64,000 bases of DNA from positions 62,001 through 126,000 of the forward strand of contig NZ_QZWF01000013.1 in assembly GCF_004187715.1 (NCBI RefSeq). Reading direction: 5' to 3'. Every line of letters begins with the position of its first letter. The stretch's first letter is position 1. Positions 1 to 8,277 of the stretch are shown here, piece by piece. Source of the stretch: Streptomyces sp. F001 (GTDB taxonomy: Bacteria; Actinomycetota; Actinomycetes; Streptomycetales; Streptomycetaceae). Made by a program: the position numbers and the translations under genes. The notes below the pieces were generated by a model that was not told where the DNA came from, searched no databases, and saw nothing but the letters and a program-made list of their open reading frames with translations.

Positions 1-1
1 C

Positions 2-544
2 CTCGACGCCACCCGCTACCACAACGAGTGGGCGTCCTTCCTCCGCTCCGACGGCGAGCATCTCTCCGACCACTTCCCGCACACGGTCGACTTCTCCTAC
101 ACCGTCAACCCGTCCCTGAAGGCGAGCGACTTCTTCGGCGGCCCGCACGGCACGGCCTTCAACGACGCGGACGACCTGCCGGCGGCCCCGTCACCCCGCA
201 CGCTGACCCTGCGCGGCGGCTCCCGCCTGGACGCGGTGTCGCTGACGCACGACGGCGGCAGGGTCCTGTCCCACGGCGGTACGGGCGGCACGGCGACGTC
301 CCTGACCCTGGCCTCCGGCGAGCACCTCACCTCGGTGAAGCTGACGCAGGGCCAGAAGGACGGCCGTACGCGGCTCTTCTCCGCGGCATTCACAACGGAC
401 AAGGGCCGCACCCTGTCGGCCGGTACGGCGACGACGGCCACCAAGAGCTTCACGGCCCCGTCCGGCTGGCAGATCGTCGGCTTCACCGGCCGCTCCGGCG
501 ACGAGATCGACAAGCTCGGCGTGCTGTACGCGCCGATCAACTGA
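2..544 (+). CDS. C-terminal part of a secreted protein with a jacalin-like lectin domain (5' end outside window)
   Basis: The open frame enters from the left edge and ends at TGA 542-544, giving about 180 residues of an incomplete protein. The last ~110 residues look like a jacalin-type beta-prism lectin: repeated Gly/Thr/Ser strands and the terminal motif GRSGDEIDKLGVLY, which is very close to the family's conserved sugar-site strand. The ~60 residues before it (HFPHTVDFSYTVNP region) are not recognised and probably end the preceding catalytic or structural domain. In actinobacteria such lectin domains are usually appended to secreted hydrolases or peptidases, so a carbohydrate-targeting role is inferred. 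The enzyme part lies outside the window. A strong hairpin follows the stop. Confidence 0.75.
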   Translation, partial: LDATRYHNEWASFLRSDGEHLSDHFPHTVDFSYTVNPSLKASDFFGGPHGTAFNDADDLPAAPSPRTLTLRGGSRLDAVSLTHDGGRVLSHGGTGGTATSLTLASGEHLTSVKLTQGQKDGRTRLFSAAFTTDKGRTLSAGTATTATKSFTAPSGWQIVGFTGRSGDEIDKLGVLYAPIN

Positions 545-557
545 TCGGCCGGGGCAG

Positions 558-600
558 GGTTCGCCCTGGTCGTCGAGGCCCATGACGACCAGGGCGAACC
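558..600. terminator. Bidirectional terminator hairpin
   Basis: A perfect 17-bp inverted repeat (558-574 with 584-600) with a 9-nt loop lies between two convergent genes ending at 544 (+) and 622 (-). No T-run is needed in this group. Position and stem strength support a shared terminator. Confidence 0.85.
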
Positions 601-621
601 GGATTGTGACGAGGTCACCGC

Positions 622-2937
622 TCACTCACTGTGCAGCGCCTCCGAAACCGTCAACCGCCCCGCCCTCCGCGCCGGAACGAACGCCCCCAGCACCGCGATC
701 GCGAGCCCCGCGAGGGCGAGGAGGCTCAGCGCAGGGACCTGCCAGACGTCCGTCATGTACGACGGCAGGGTGAGATCCACCGCCTCCGCCATCCGCGGGA
801 CGACCACCTGGTGGCCCACCACGCCCAGCGGGATGCCGAGCAGAGAGCCGAGTGCGCCGAGCACCGCCATCGACGTCACCGTCATCACCGTGACCTGCCG
901 GGGCGTCATGCCGATGGACTTCAGCATGCCCAAGTCCCTTCGTCGATCATGGGTGTTGAGGACGACACTGTTGAAGACTCCGAGGGACGCGACCACGGCG
1001 AGCATCAGGGTGAGCACCGAGGCCGAGCCGACGATGGTCTGTGTGATGGAGTTGGAGCCGTGGACTGTCGGGCTGATTCCGGCGTCGGCGGCCCTGGCCG
1101 CGCGGACGTAGGCCGCCGGGTCGGCTCCGTCGCGGAGCTTCACGTGGTAGGCGATGGGCTTCTCGTGCGGGGACAGGGCCGTCATCGTGGACCAGTCGGC
1201 GACGATCTGCCGGGCGTTGCTCTCCATGAACTCCCCGACGACGACCGCCGTTTCGTCCCGGTCGCCCTTCTCCAGGACGAGCCGGTCGTCGACCCGCAGG
1301 CCGTTCTGGCGCAGGAAGGCCGATCCGGCCACGATCTCGCCGGTGCCGCGCATCCAGCGGCCCTCGGTGAGTACGCCGCCCAGCTGGAGACGGTCACCAC
1401 GACGGCCCTCGAGCTCGACCTCGTGTGCCGAGCCCGCCACGCGCACGTCGGTGTTCGCCCGGGCGGTGACCTCGAGCGCGCCGGGCAACGAGCCCAACAG
1501 CGACTGAAGTTCTAGGTCGTCGTGCTCCGGCTTGATCTCCTTGCCGTCCTTGACGTTGAAGGCGTACGCCGTGACCTGGAAAGCATCCTGGCCCGCGTTC
1601 CCGAACCGGGTCATCGTGGTGGCCAGGCCCGTCGCGAACGTCACCGTGGTCACGCCGAGGACCACGGCGGCGAGCGTGAGGGCGCTGCGGCCCGGCCGGG
1701 CGAACGGCAGACCCATCCCCAGGCTCACCGAGCGCGGCAGCCTGCTGCTCGCCAGCCGGCGCTGGATGCCGAGGGCCCGCCCGGCGCGCGGTGCGGTGCC
1801 CGCGCTGATCGCCCGCGCCGCCGACAGGCGGTGTGCGCGCACGGCGGGGGCGAGCGCGGCAAGGAGGCACACGGCGGGCATGCCGAGCAGGGCCACGGCG
1901 TTCACCCAGGGCGCGATGGACGCACTGCCGTGGAACACCCCGGCGTCGGGCCCCATGAACACGAACTCGAAGAAGGGCTGCGCCAGCAGATTGCCGAGGG
2001 CCGTGCCGAGCGCGCAGCCGAGGACCGCCGGGACGGAGATCATCGTGAGGTAGACGGCGACCACCTGCCCCGGCGTGAACCCGATGGCCTTGAGCACGCC
2101 GATGTGCCGGAAGCCGGAGATCACCGCGCCGCTGACCACGTTGCCGATGATGAGCACGGCCACCGCGATGCCGAGGATGCCGAAGGCCATCAGGTAGGGG
2201 GTGTACGCCCGGGCCGAACCGCCCACCTGGTGCTTGAGCGCGAGATACGACCGTGAGGCGGTCAGCGCGTCCGCCGGGAGCCCTCCGGTCACCGTGGCCA
2301 GCTGTCCGCGCAGCCGTTCCTCCGACGACGCGTCCGCGAAGCGGAAGAGCACCTGCGTGGTCGTCGGGTGCAGGGCTGCGATCTGGTCGGGCGCGACCCA
2401 GGCGTCCGAGGTCCGGCTCAGGTCGAAGGCGAAGCCGACGACGGTCAGGGTCGGGCCCTGCGGCACGTGGATCTTCTTGCCCAGGTCGTCCGGGGTCCAG
2501 CCGGGATCCCGGTTCAGGACGACCTCGCCGGAGCGGGTGGCCCAGCGGCCCGCCCACAGGTCGAGCCGGTCCACGGGGCCGTCGGGGTCGGCGCGGCCGA
2601 CGACCGTGATCTCGCTGCCGAGGCCGAAGTTCATGCCCCCGTCGCCCGGCAGTTCGACCGTGGCCTGGGCGAAGGGCCCGGCGGCGGCCTCGACACCGGG
2701 CCCCCGGACCGCCCGCGTCAACTGCGCGTCCGACACCTTGTCGGGGTCGAATGCGGCGACGACATGCGGGCCGCGCTGCTTTCCGAAGGCCTTGTCGAAG
2801 GGGGCGGAGGCCGCGTCGAGCAGGCCGAGGGCCACCACCATCGCGGCCGTGGACGTCAGCGTGACCAGGGCGATGACGAGGGTCTGCAGCCTGCGTCGCC
2901 GTACCGCGGCGCGGGCCGCATGCCATACCGCCCTCAT
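622..2937 (-). CDS. FtsX-family ABC transporter permease (MacB/SalY type)
   Basis: A 771-residue permease. It starts with a short basic N-terminus and a membrane helix (LVIALVTLTSTAAMVVALGL). A large extracytoplasmic domain follows, then a first FtsX core of three or four helices in the middle and a second FtsX core at the C-terminus (from TIVGSASVLTLMLAVVASLG to the end). This two-core topology is typical of permeases that move lipids, peptides or antibiotics together with a MacB-like ATPase. The ATG at 2937 overlaps the ATPase stop codon by 4 bases (ATGA), so the two genes are translationally coupled; the open frame upstream of that ATG runs antisense-like through the ATPase and is not used. 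The divergent two-component system probably controls the pair. The substrate is unknown; resistance to envelope-active compounds is an inference. Confidence 0.92.
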   Translation of the reverse strand: MRAVWHAARAAVRRRRLQTLVIALVTLTSTAAMVVALGLLDAASAPFDKAFGKQRGPHVVAAFDPDKVSDAQLTRAVRGPGVEAAAGPFAQATVELPGDGGMNFGLGSEITVVGRADPDGPVDRLDLWAGRWATRSGEVVLNRDPGWTPDDLGKKIHVPQGPTLTVVGFAFDLSRTSDAWVAPDQIAALHPTTTQVLFRFADASSEERLRGQLATVTGGLPADALTASRSYLALKHQVGGSARAYTPYLMAFGILGIAVAVLIIGNVVSGAVISGFRHIGVLKAIGFTPGQVVAVYLTMISVPAVLGCALGTALGNLLAQPFFEFVFMGPDAGVFHGSASIAPWVNAVALLGMPAVCLLAALAPAVRAHRLSAARAISAGTAPRAGRALGIQRRLASSRLPRSVSLGMGLPFARPGRSALTLAAVVLGVTTVTFATGLATTMTRFGNAGQDAFQVTAYAFNVKDGKEIKPEHDDLELQSLLGSLPGALEVTARANTDVRVAGSAHEVELEGRRGDRLQLGGVLTEGRWMRGTGEIVAGSAFLRQNGLRVDDRLVLEKGDRDETAVVVGEFMESNARQIVADWSTMTALSPHEKPIAYHVKLRDGADPAAYVRAARAADAGISPTVHGSNSITQTIVGSASVLTLMLAVVASLGVFNSVVLNTHDRRRDLGMLKSIGMTPRQVTVMTVTSMAVLGALGSLLGIPLGVVGHQVVVPRMAEAVDLTLPSYMTDVWQVPALSLLALAGLAIAVLGAFVPARRAGRLTVSEALHSE

Positions 2938-3647
2938 GCGGACGGCTCCAGGGTGTGATCGCCGGTCACCCGGCCGTCGGCGACTTCGACCAGCCGGCTG
3001 GCGCAGCGCCGGGCGAGGTGCTCGTCGTGGGTGACGAGGATCAGCGTCTGGCCGATCTGGTTGAGGTCGAGGAGCAGGTCCATCACCTGCTCGCCGGACC
3101 GGCTGTCCAGGGCACCGGTCGGCTCGTCGGCCAGCAGCAGGGCGGGGCGGTTCATCAATGCCCGTGCCACGGCGACGCGTTGCCGCTCGCCACCGCTGAG
3201 CACCGCCGGGTAGGCGTGGCGCCGGTCGATGATGCCGAGTTCCTCGAAGAGCTCCAGCGCGCGGCGCCGGGCCTGCCGGGCGGGTGTGCCGGTCAGCTGC
3301 GCGGCGAGCGCGACGTTGTCGAGCGCCGACAGGTCGTCGATGAGGTTGAAGAACTGGAAGATCATGCCGATCCGGCGCCGCCGGTACAGGGCGAGCCCCT
3401 TCTCGCTCAACTCGCCCACGTTCTCGCCGTGTACGACGACCGTGCCGCCCGTCGGACGGTCCAGACCGGCGATCATGTTGAGCAGGGTGGACTTGCCGCA
3501 CCCCGAAGGTCCCATCACCGCGACGGCCTCCCCGGCCCGGATCTGCAGCGACACCCCGTCCAACGCGGTCGTCTCGCCGTACTCCTTGCGCACACCGTCG
3601 AGCCGAACGACGGCGGCGGCCTCTCCCCTACTGCCCTCAATGACCAT
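2934..3647 (-). CDS. ABC transporter ATP-binding protein (LolD/MacB type)
   Basis: A 237-residue ATPase with all expected motifs: Walker A GPSGCGKST at 46-54, Q-loop Gln98, signature LSGGE at 150-154, Walker B LLLADEP near 170-176 and the switch His207. The length and the FQFFNLIDDLSALDNV stretch match ATPases that pair with FtsX-type permeases. ATG 3647 was chosen because the family begins a few residues before the first beta strand (VVRLDGVRKEYG); the longer open frame to 4007 reads antisense through the histidine kinase. It is the first gene of a two-gene operon with the permease, and its promoter shares the 3648-3785 gap with the divergent kinase. Confidence 0.95.
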   Translation of the reverse strand: MVIEGSRGEAAAVVRLDGVRKEYGETTALDGVSLQIRAGEAVAVMGPSGCGKSTLLNMIAGLDRPTGGTVVVHGENVGELSEKGLALYRRRRIGMIFQFFNLIDDLSALDNVALAAQLTGTPARQARRRALELFEELGIIDRRHAYPAVLSGGERQRVAVARALMNRPALLLADEPTGALDSRSGEQVMDLLLDLNQIGQTLILVTHDEHLARRCASRLVEVADGRVTGDHTLEPSA

Positions 3648-3785
3648 GCACAGGACGCTAAGAGGCGGACCCGTGCCTGAACATCCCTCCCCGGATGGCA
3701 CATCGGCCGCGCATCGTCCTGGAGATGCAGGCCCCTGCATCCACAGGCCGATGCGGATCCGGTGGTCGTCTGCCAAGGTGAACGC

Positions 3786-4652
3786 GTGTGGGAGTGGGAG
3801 TCGAACGGGTTGTGGGCGGCGCTGGGGGTGGTGTGTGCGGCGGTGGCCGGGCTGACGGTGGCGCTGGTGCGGATGCGGCGCCGCTGGCAGGCGGCCGTCG
3901 GGGAACGCGGCTGGCTCCTCGAACGCGAGCGGGAGAGCGCGGCCCGGGCCGCGATCGCGGCCGAACGCGACCGTATCGCCCGCGAGTTGCACGACATCGT
4001 CAGCCACAACGTCAGCCTCATGGTGGTGCAGGCCGGCGCCGCCCGTGAGGTGCTGGGCACGATGCCGGACGAGGCGGCGACGGCCCTGCGGGCCGTGGAG
4101 GACGCCGGCCGGGGCGCGATGACGGATCTACGGCATCTGCTGGGCCTGTTGGCACCGTCGCAGAGCGGCGAGGACGCGGAGGAAGAGGATGGCGAGGGTT
4201 CTGGTGTCGGCACCGCACCCGATCTCTCACCCCAGCCCGGCCTCGACCGCCTCGGCGCGCTCGTCGACCGGATCTCGTTCGCCGGGCTGCCCGTCGAGGT
4301 GCGGATCTCAGGGGAGCCGCGCCCGCTGCCACAGGGGATCGACGTGACCGCGTACCGGATCGTCCAGGAGGCGCTGACCAACGCGCTCAGGCACGGCGAC
4401 GGCGGCAAGGCGGAGGTCACCGTGCGGTACGCGGACCACGCGCTGCGCGTGGAGGTGCTGAACACCGGCCCGAGCGTGCTGACCGGCGACGCGCACACCC
4501 AGCCGTCACCGAAGCGCCACCGTGAGGGCACGGGCCGCGGCCTGCTGGGCCTGCGGGAGCGGGTCGCGGTCTACGGCGGCGACCTGGACGCCCGTCGCCG
4601 CCTGGGCGGGGGCTACCGGGTCCGGGCGCGCATTCCCCTGGACCGCCCATGA
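3786..4652 (+). CDS. Sensor histidine kinase, NarL/HisKA_3 type
   Basis: A 288-residue membrane kinase when started at GTG 3786, which has AAGG about 7 bases upstream; an in-frame GTG at 3762 is the alternative. One membrane helix (residues ~8-28) is followed by a coiled segment and the HisKA_3 dimerisation helix ERDRIARELHDIVSHNVS, with the phosphorylated His at about 69. The ATPase domain has TNALRHG (N box) and GRGLLGLRERV (G box). It lacks a distinct extracellular sensor, as in kinases that sense through a partner transporter. It overlaps the response regulator by 4 bases (ATGA) and is divergent from the FtsX-type ABC operon, so that transporter is its likely target or co-sensor. Confidence 0.92.
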   Translation: MWEWESNGLWAALGVVCAAVAGLTVALVRMRRRWQAAVGERGWLLERERESAARAAIAAERDRIARELHDIVSHNVSLMVVQAGAAREVLGTMPDEAATALRAVEDAGRGAMTDLRHLLGLLAPSQSGEDAEEEDGEGSGVGTAPDLSPQPGLDRLGALVDRISFAGLPVEVRISGEPRPLPQGIDVTAYRIVQEALTNALRHGDGGKAEVTVRYADHALRVEVLNTGPSVLTGDAHTQPSPKRHREGTGRGLLGLRERVAVYGGDLDARRRLGGGYRVRARIPLDRP

Positions 4653-5356
4653 GGACGCCGGAAGCCGACCGAGGCCCCCGTGTCCTCGTGGTCGACGACC
4701 AGACACTGATCCGGACCGGCTTCCGGCTGATCCTGACCGCCCGCGGCATCGAGGTGGTGGGCGAGGCGGCCGACGGGGCGGAGGCGGTGGCGCTGGCACG
4801 CGAACTCGCTCCGGACGTCGTGCTGATGGACATCCGCATGCCCACCATGGACGGCCTGGAGGCCACCAGCCGTATCCTCGAACAGGCCCCGGACTGCCGG
4901 GTGTTGATGCTGACCACCTTCGACCTGGACCGCTACGTCTACCAGGCCCTGTCGATCGGCGCGAGCGGCTTCCTGCTGAAGGACGTCACGCCGGAGCACC
5001 TGGCGGCGGCGGTACGCCTGGTGAACACGGGCGACGCCCTGCTGGCCCCCTCGATCACCCGCCGTCTGGTGGAACGCTTCGCCACGGAGCCCCCGGTCCA
5101 CTCACCGGTCACACACACCGACCTGGCGCCCCTGACACCCCGCGAACTGGAGGTCCTGACCCTCCTGGGCCGCGGCCTGTCCAATACCGAACTGGCCGAC
5201 CGGCTCACCCTGAGCGAGGCCACGGTGAAATCCCACGTGGCCCGCATCTTCGCCAAGCTCGCCCTGCGGGACCGCGCCCAGGCCGTGGTGCTGGCGTACG
5301 AGACCGGACTGGTCAGACCGGGCGACTCGAACGCCAGGAGCTCCCCAGAACAATGA
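4649..5356 (+). CDS. Response regulator, NarL/LuxR type
   Basis: A 235-residue regulator. The receiver domain has the acidic pair Asp16-Asp17, the phospho-acceptor Asp61 (VVLMDIRMP) and Lys111 (GFLLKDV). A LuxR-type helix-turn-helix follows near 150-215 (LTPRELEVLTLLGRGLSNTELADRL then EATVKSHVARIFAKL). It is translationally coupled to the histidine kinase by an ATGA overlap. Length and architecture are normal for the family. The likely target is the promoter region between the kinase and the divergent ABC exporter at 3648-3785. A strong hairpin follows the gene. Confidence 0.95.
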   Translation: MRTPEADRGPRVLVVDDQTLIRTGFRLILTARGIEVVGEAADGAEAVALARELAPDVVLMDIRMPTMDGLEATSRILEQAPDCRVLMLTTFDLDRYVYQALSIGASGFLLKDVTPEHLAAAVRLVNTGDALLAPSITRRLVERFATEPPVHSPVTHTDLAPLTPRELEVLTLLGRGLSNTELADRLTLSEATVKSHVARIFAKLALRDRAQAVVLAYETGLVRPGDSNARSSPEQ

Positions 5357-5369
5357 GGCGTAGTTGCGG

Positions 5370-5407
5370 GGGCCGAGGCGGCTTCCGGCGGGGAGCCGCC
5401 TCGGCCC
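5370..5407. terminator. Bidirectional terminator hairpin
   Basis: A perfect 14-bp GC-rich inverted repeat (5370-5383 with 5394-5407) with a 10-nt loop lies between the convergent response regulator (ends 5356) and the inhibitor gene (ends 5419). Confidence 0.85.
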
Positions 5408-5418
5408 GGCCGGACGGC

Positions 5419-5865
5419 TCAGCCGCAGGAGCCGGAGATCCACCGGTGGGAACGCAGCTTGTACGTGCCCGCCAGGTTTCCGCCGTGCTGCTGGCGCGTG
5501 CAGCCCTTACGGTTCACATAATTGGCGCCGCTGTAATAGGCCACACCGGTCGCGCTGGACGTGCCGGCGTTGAACACCGACTTGACATTGTGGGTCGCGG
5601 ACCAGGAACAACGGATGCTCCCGCCCTGCCAGTCGGGGTCGGCCACGTCCCATTGGCATTTGGAGCCGGTGAAATTGGACCCGGTCCAGAAGCAGACGTA
5701 TCCGCTGGGACAGCTCACCGCGGCTCGCGCGAGATCGTCCCTGCTCACAGTCGGGGTATTGGTACCAGCGTGGGCGCTCGGAGCGGCCAGTGCCGTCGCC
5801 GCGGCGACGGCCGTCCCGACGGCCATCACTCGAATTCGATTCGACTTCAATATTCGCGATTTCAC
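5419..5865 (-). CDS. Secreted peptidase-inhibitor family I36-like protein
   Basis: A 148-residue exported protein. GTG 5865 gives a normal Sec signal: basic start KSRILKSNRIR, hydrophobic VMAVGTAVAAATALAA, and cleavage after AHA. A purine-rich GGGGGAAAG lies directly upstream. The mature part has six cysteines (SCPSGYVCF, KCQW, RCSW, GCTR, SCG), enough for three disulfides, and the pattern CPSGYVCFW...F.G....W typical of the I36/SMI-type beta-gamma-crystallin-like fold found in many Streptomyces secreted proteins. Members inhibit metallopeptidases or are simply small extracellular proteins, so the inhibitory role is inferred. It is monocistronic. Confidence 0.8.
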   Translation of the reverse strand: MKSRILKSNRIRVMAVGTAVAAATALAAPSAHAGTNTPTVSRDDLARAAVSCPSGYVCFWTGSNFTGSKCQWDVADPDWQGGSIRCSWSATHNVKSVFNAGTSSATGVAYYSGANYVNRKGCTRQQHGGNLAGTYKLRSHRWISGSCG

Positions 5866-6060
5866 CTTTCCCCCTTTCTCGTGGAAAACGCCGTCCGGCG
5901 CAGCAAGCGACGATATAAGCACCGCCATTCCACCCCAAGAAGGAAATGCGCCACACATTTCCGTCCGCCGGCCCGCACCTCACCCCGTGTCCCGGGACCG
6001 GGCCGTCGACGCCCTGCACGCGGCGCCGGAGCACTGGCTCGCTCAGCCGTAGGTGTCCCG

Positions 6061-6155
6061 TCTCGCTGAAGTTGAGGCAGGGCAGCGCTCTGACCTGGGG
6101 TGCCTCAGGCAGAACGAGACGTCGGGTGTTCGTCGGGTCTCGCTCAACCTGAGGC
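6061..6155. repeat. Left cluster of an 18-bp degenerate repeat (TCTCGCTCAANNTGAGGC-like)
   Basis: Three copies lie at 6061-6078 (direct), 6102-6119 (inverted) and 6138-6155 (direct). All keep a TCTCG start and a TGAGGC end with a variable middle. A related cluster lies at 9494-9593. The truncated methyltransferase next door ends at 6162, right at the edge of this cluster, suggesting that the repeat array belongs to a small inserted element or element end. Confidence 0.6.
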
Positions 6156-6161
6156 TTTCCG

Positions 6162-6629
6162 TCACGATTCCGTGGGCTTGTCGGCGGGGTCCTTCTGGTA
6201 CAGCAGGACGTAGCGGCCCACCACGGCATCGAAGCGCTCCGTGGTGTCGAAGTCGTCGAGTTCGGTGACCTCGAAGTCGAGGCTTCCGTCGAAGGCTTCG
6301 TTCCGTGCCCTGCGGCGGGCCTTCTCCGTGGCCGCAGGATCGCGGTCGATGCCCAGGACCCGGCCGCGCGGCCCCACGATCCCGGCGGCCAGCATGGAGA
6401 CATCACCCATCCCTGAACCGAGGTCCAGGACGGACATGCCGGGCCTCAGACCGCCCAGGCGCAGGAACCGATCCGTCGAGGAACGCAGGATCCGTCCCTG
6501 CGTGGGACGCGAACCAGAGACGCGTCGACGGTAGGAAAGCCGGTACCACCCTCGCACCCCCAAGAAGGGGAGAAAGCCGGTCGTGCCCGCGGCGCAATGC
6601 CGTGCCAAGGGTCTCGTCCACCCGACCAT
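6162..6629 (-). pseudogene. Truncated class I SAM-dependent methyltransferase (N-terminal fragment)
   Basis: The reading frame holds a good SAM-binding motif I (SVLDLGSGMGDVSMLAA), the acidic loop after strand 2 (GIDRDP) and motif IV (FDAVVGRYVLLYQ). It then stops within a few residues (KDPADKPTES). The C-terminal half of the fold, normally over 100 more residues, is missing. The break falls beside the repeat cluster ending at 6155. The N-terminus is uncertain; ATG 6629 is one option and the segment before RILRSSTDRFLRLGGL looks poorly conserved. Most likely a remnant cut by a mobile element. Confidence 0.6.
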
Positions 6630-6723
6630 TGTGTCCGCCGTGCAGCCGTTGTGCCTGGTACTGGCAGTCCTACCGTCGCAGAGGGCACTGGTTGTCCTCT
6701 CGTCACGGGCCGAGAGTGGACGC

Positions 6724-7419
6724 ATGACTACAACATTCATCACCGGAGCCAACAAGTCCCTCGGGTATGAGACCGCCCGCCGCTTGATCGAGGCCGGCCA
6801 CACCGTCCTCATCGGCGCTCGTGATCCAGAGCGCGGTCAGGCGGCCGCCGACGCACTCGGTGCCCGTTTCGTCCAGATCGATGTGACGGATGACGCGTCG
6901 GTGGCTGCGGCCGCCGCCGACATCGCGGCTCGCGAGGGCGGCATCGACGTCCTGATCAACAACGCCGGTGTCTTCGGGACGCACAGCCCCGCCGACCAGA
7001 TCACGGCCGCGGACGCGTCCGCGGTGTTCGAGGTCAACGTCGTGGGGATCGTCCGGGTGACGCACGCGTTCCTGCCTCTGCTGCGCAAGTCCGCGAGCCC
7101 GGTCATCGTCAATGTCTCCAGCGGCATGGGGTCGTTCGCGGCCACCCACGACGCCGAGCGCGTCGAGTCGAGGAACCTCGCGCCGCTCTACACGGCATCG
7201 AAGGCTGCCGTGACCATGCTGACCACGCAGTACGCGAAGTCCTGGCCGGAGGTGAAGGTGAACGCGGCCGACCCGGGCTACACCGCGACCGACTTCAACG
7301 GGCACAGCGGCCCGCAGACGGTGACCGAGGGGACCGACGCGATCGTCGAACTCGCCACCATCGGGGTGGACGGGCCGACCGGGACCTTCCGGGACCGTCA
7401 CGGTGAGATGGCCTGGTGA
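6724..7419 (+). CDS. SDR family NAD(P)-dependent oxidoreductase
   Basis: A 231-residue short-chain dehydrogenase. The cofactor motif TGANKSLG is at 7-14, the NNAG motif at 79-82, Ser at 132/133 (NVSSGMG) and the catalytic YTASK at 156-160, followed by the PGYTATDF loop. ATG 6724 puts the first beta strand at the very N-terminus, as usual for the family; the longer frame upstream is not convincing. The substrate cannot be told from sequence. It sits alone between two methyltransferase remnants inside a rearranged patch flanked by repeats, so it may have been acquired with that patch. Confidence 0.9.
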   Translation: MTTTFITGANKSLGYETARRLIEAGHTVLIGARDPERGQAAADALGARFVQIDVTDDASVAAAAADIAAREGGIDVLINNAGVFGTHSPADQITAADASAVFEVNVVGIVRVTHAFLPLLRKSASPVIVNVSSGMGSFAATHDAERVESRNLAPLYTASKAAVTMLTTQYAKSWPEVKVNAADPGYTATDFNGHSGPQTVTEGTDAIVELATIGVDGPTGTFRDRHGEMAW

Positions 7420-7585
7420 TCCACCTCTGAATCCGGGGCGTGCCCGGCACGGACGAGGACGGCCGGAGTGCGGCTGCAAGGCAGTAGGTCGCGATCCGGC
7501 CCCTCGGGGTCGTCCCCCGCCCCGGATGTGGTCGGTGCGGCGGCGAGCCGGTCGCGTTCCGTATCAACACGGACTGCTGGCTGAG

Positions 7586-7900
7586 CTAGGGCTGACGGTG
7601 TGCGAAGAGGATCGCCCCTGGAGCGCTCTCGTCGAGGTCGAGGAGCATGTGGGCCTCGACCGTGAAGCCAGCATCGTGTAGCCAGGTCGTCACTTGGTCA
7701 GGCTGGCGGCGGTGGACGTAAACGTTCATCGGGTGACCACCGTAGCCCTGCGTCTTCAGCCTCGACTCGTCACCGACATGGAAGCCGAGCAGCAGTGGTC
7801 CGCCAGGGCGTAGCACCCGGTAGAAGTGGCTGAAGACCGTGGGCACGGCATCGTCGGGGACGTGTATCAACGACCAGAAGGCGAGCAGGCCGGCAAGGGC
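7586..7900 (-). pseudogene. C-terminal fragment of a SAM-dependent methyltransferase
   Basis: The frame encodes the end of a methyltransferase: AFWSLIHVPDDAVP (motif IV region), FSHFYRVLRPGGPLLLGFHVGD (motif V to strand 5) and a C-terminal tail ending at 7586. Everything upstream of LAFWSLIH in this frame is antisense to a transposase tail on the other strand, so the SAM-binding half has been lost. This is a different methyltransferase from the fragment at 6162-6629, because both contain the motif IV region. The junction near 7900 marks an insertion or deletion by the IS. Confidence 0.7.
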
Positions 7901-7906
7901 CTCGCC

Positions 7907-8197
7907 GGCCTGGACGAGCACCAGGTCCACCGCCACACCCCCTGGCTGCGCTGGGTGACCCTCGCGATGCTCGCCCACGCCTTCCTGGCCGTCATCCGCG
8001 CCGACGAGCACCGCGAACACCCCGCCCCCACCGGACTCATCGCCCTCACCTGCAACGAAATACAGCGACTATTCGCCCTGCCCGCCGCATCCCCGAACGG
8101 CCAGCGCGACCATCGCCTGCGCTGGTCCTTATGGCGTCGCCGACACCAGGCCCGCGCCCGCGACTGCCACTGCCGCCGACGCGAGGCCACAACATGA
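7907..8197 (+). pseudogene. IS701-like transposase, C-terminal remnant
   Basis: Ninety-six codons remain, from GLDEHQVH through a TLAMLAHAFLAV stretch, a GLIALTCNEIQRLFALP segment and the basic end LRWSLWRRRHQARARDCH. These are hallmarks of the last part of IS701/IS4-like DDE transposases common in Streptomyces. The catalytic core is absent. Just after the stop, the bases around 8196-8225 (ending in an ACTGCGG-TGGAGT pattern) resemble the distal end of such elements. Its 5' edge abuts the methyltransferase fragment at about 7900. Confidence 0.75.
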
Positions 8198-8277
8198 AGA
8201 TCCACAACTGCGGATGGAGTATTAATTGACCGACCTCAGAAGCAACCGACCGAAGTCAGCGCGGCCCGAGGGGCCCC

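Noticed and set aside
2938..3501. Extension of the FtsX permease frame upstream of 2937
   Set aside because: It reads through the ATPase gene in another frame with no membrane or domain pattern; the ATGA overlap gives the natural start.
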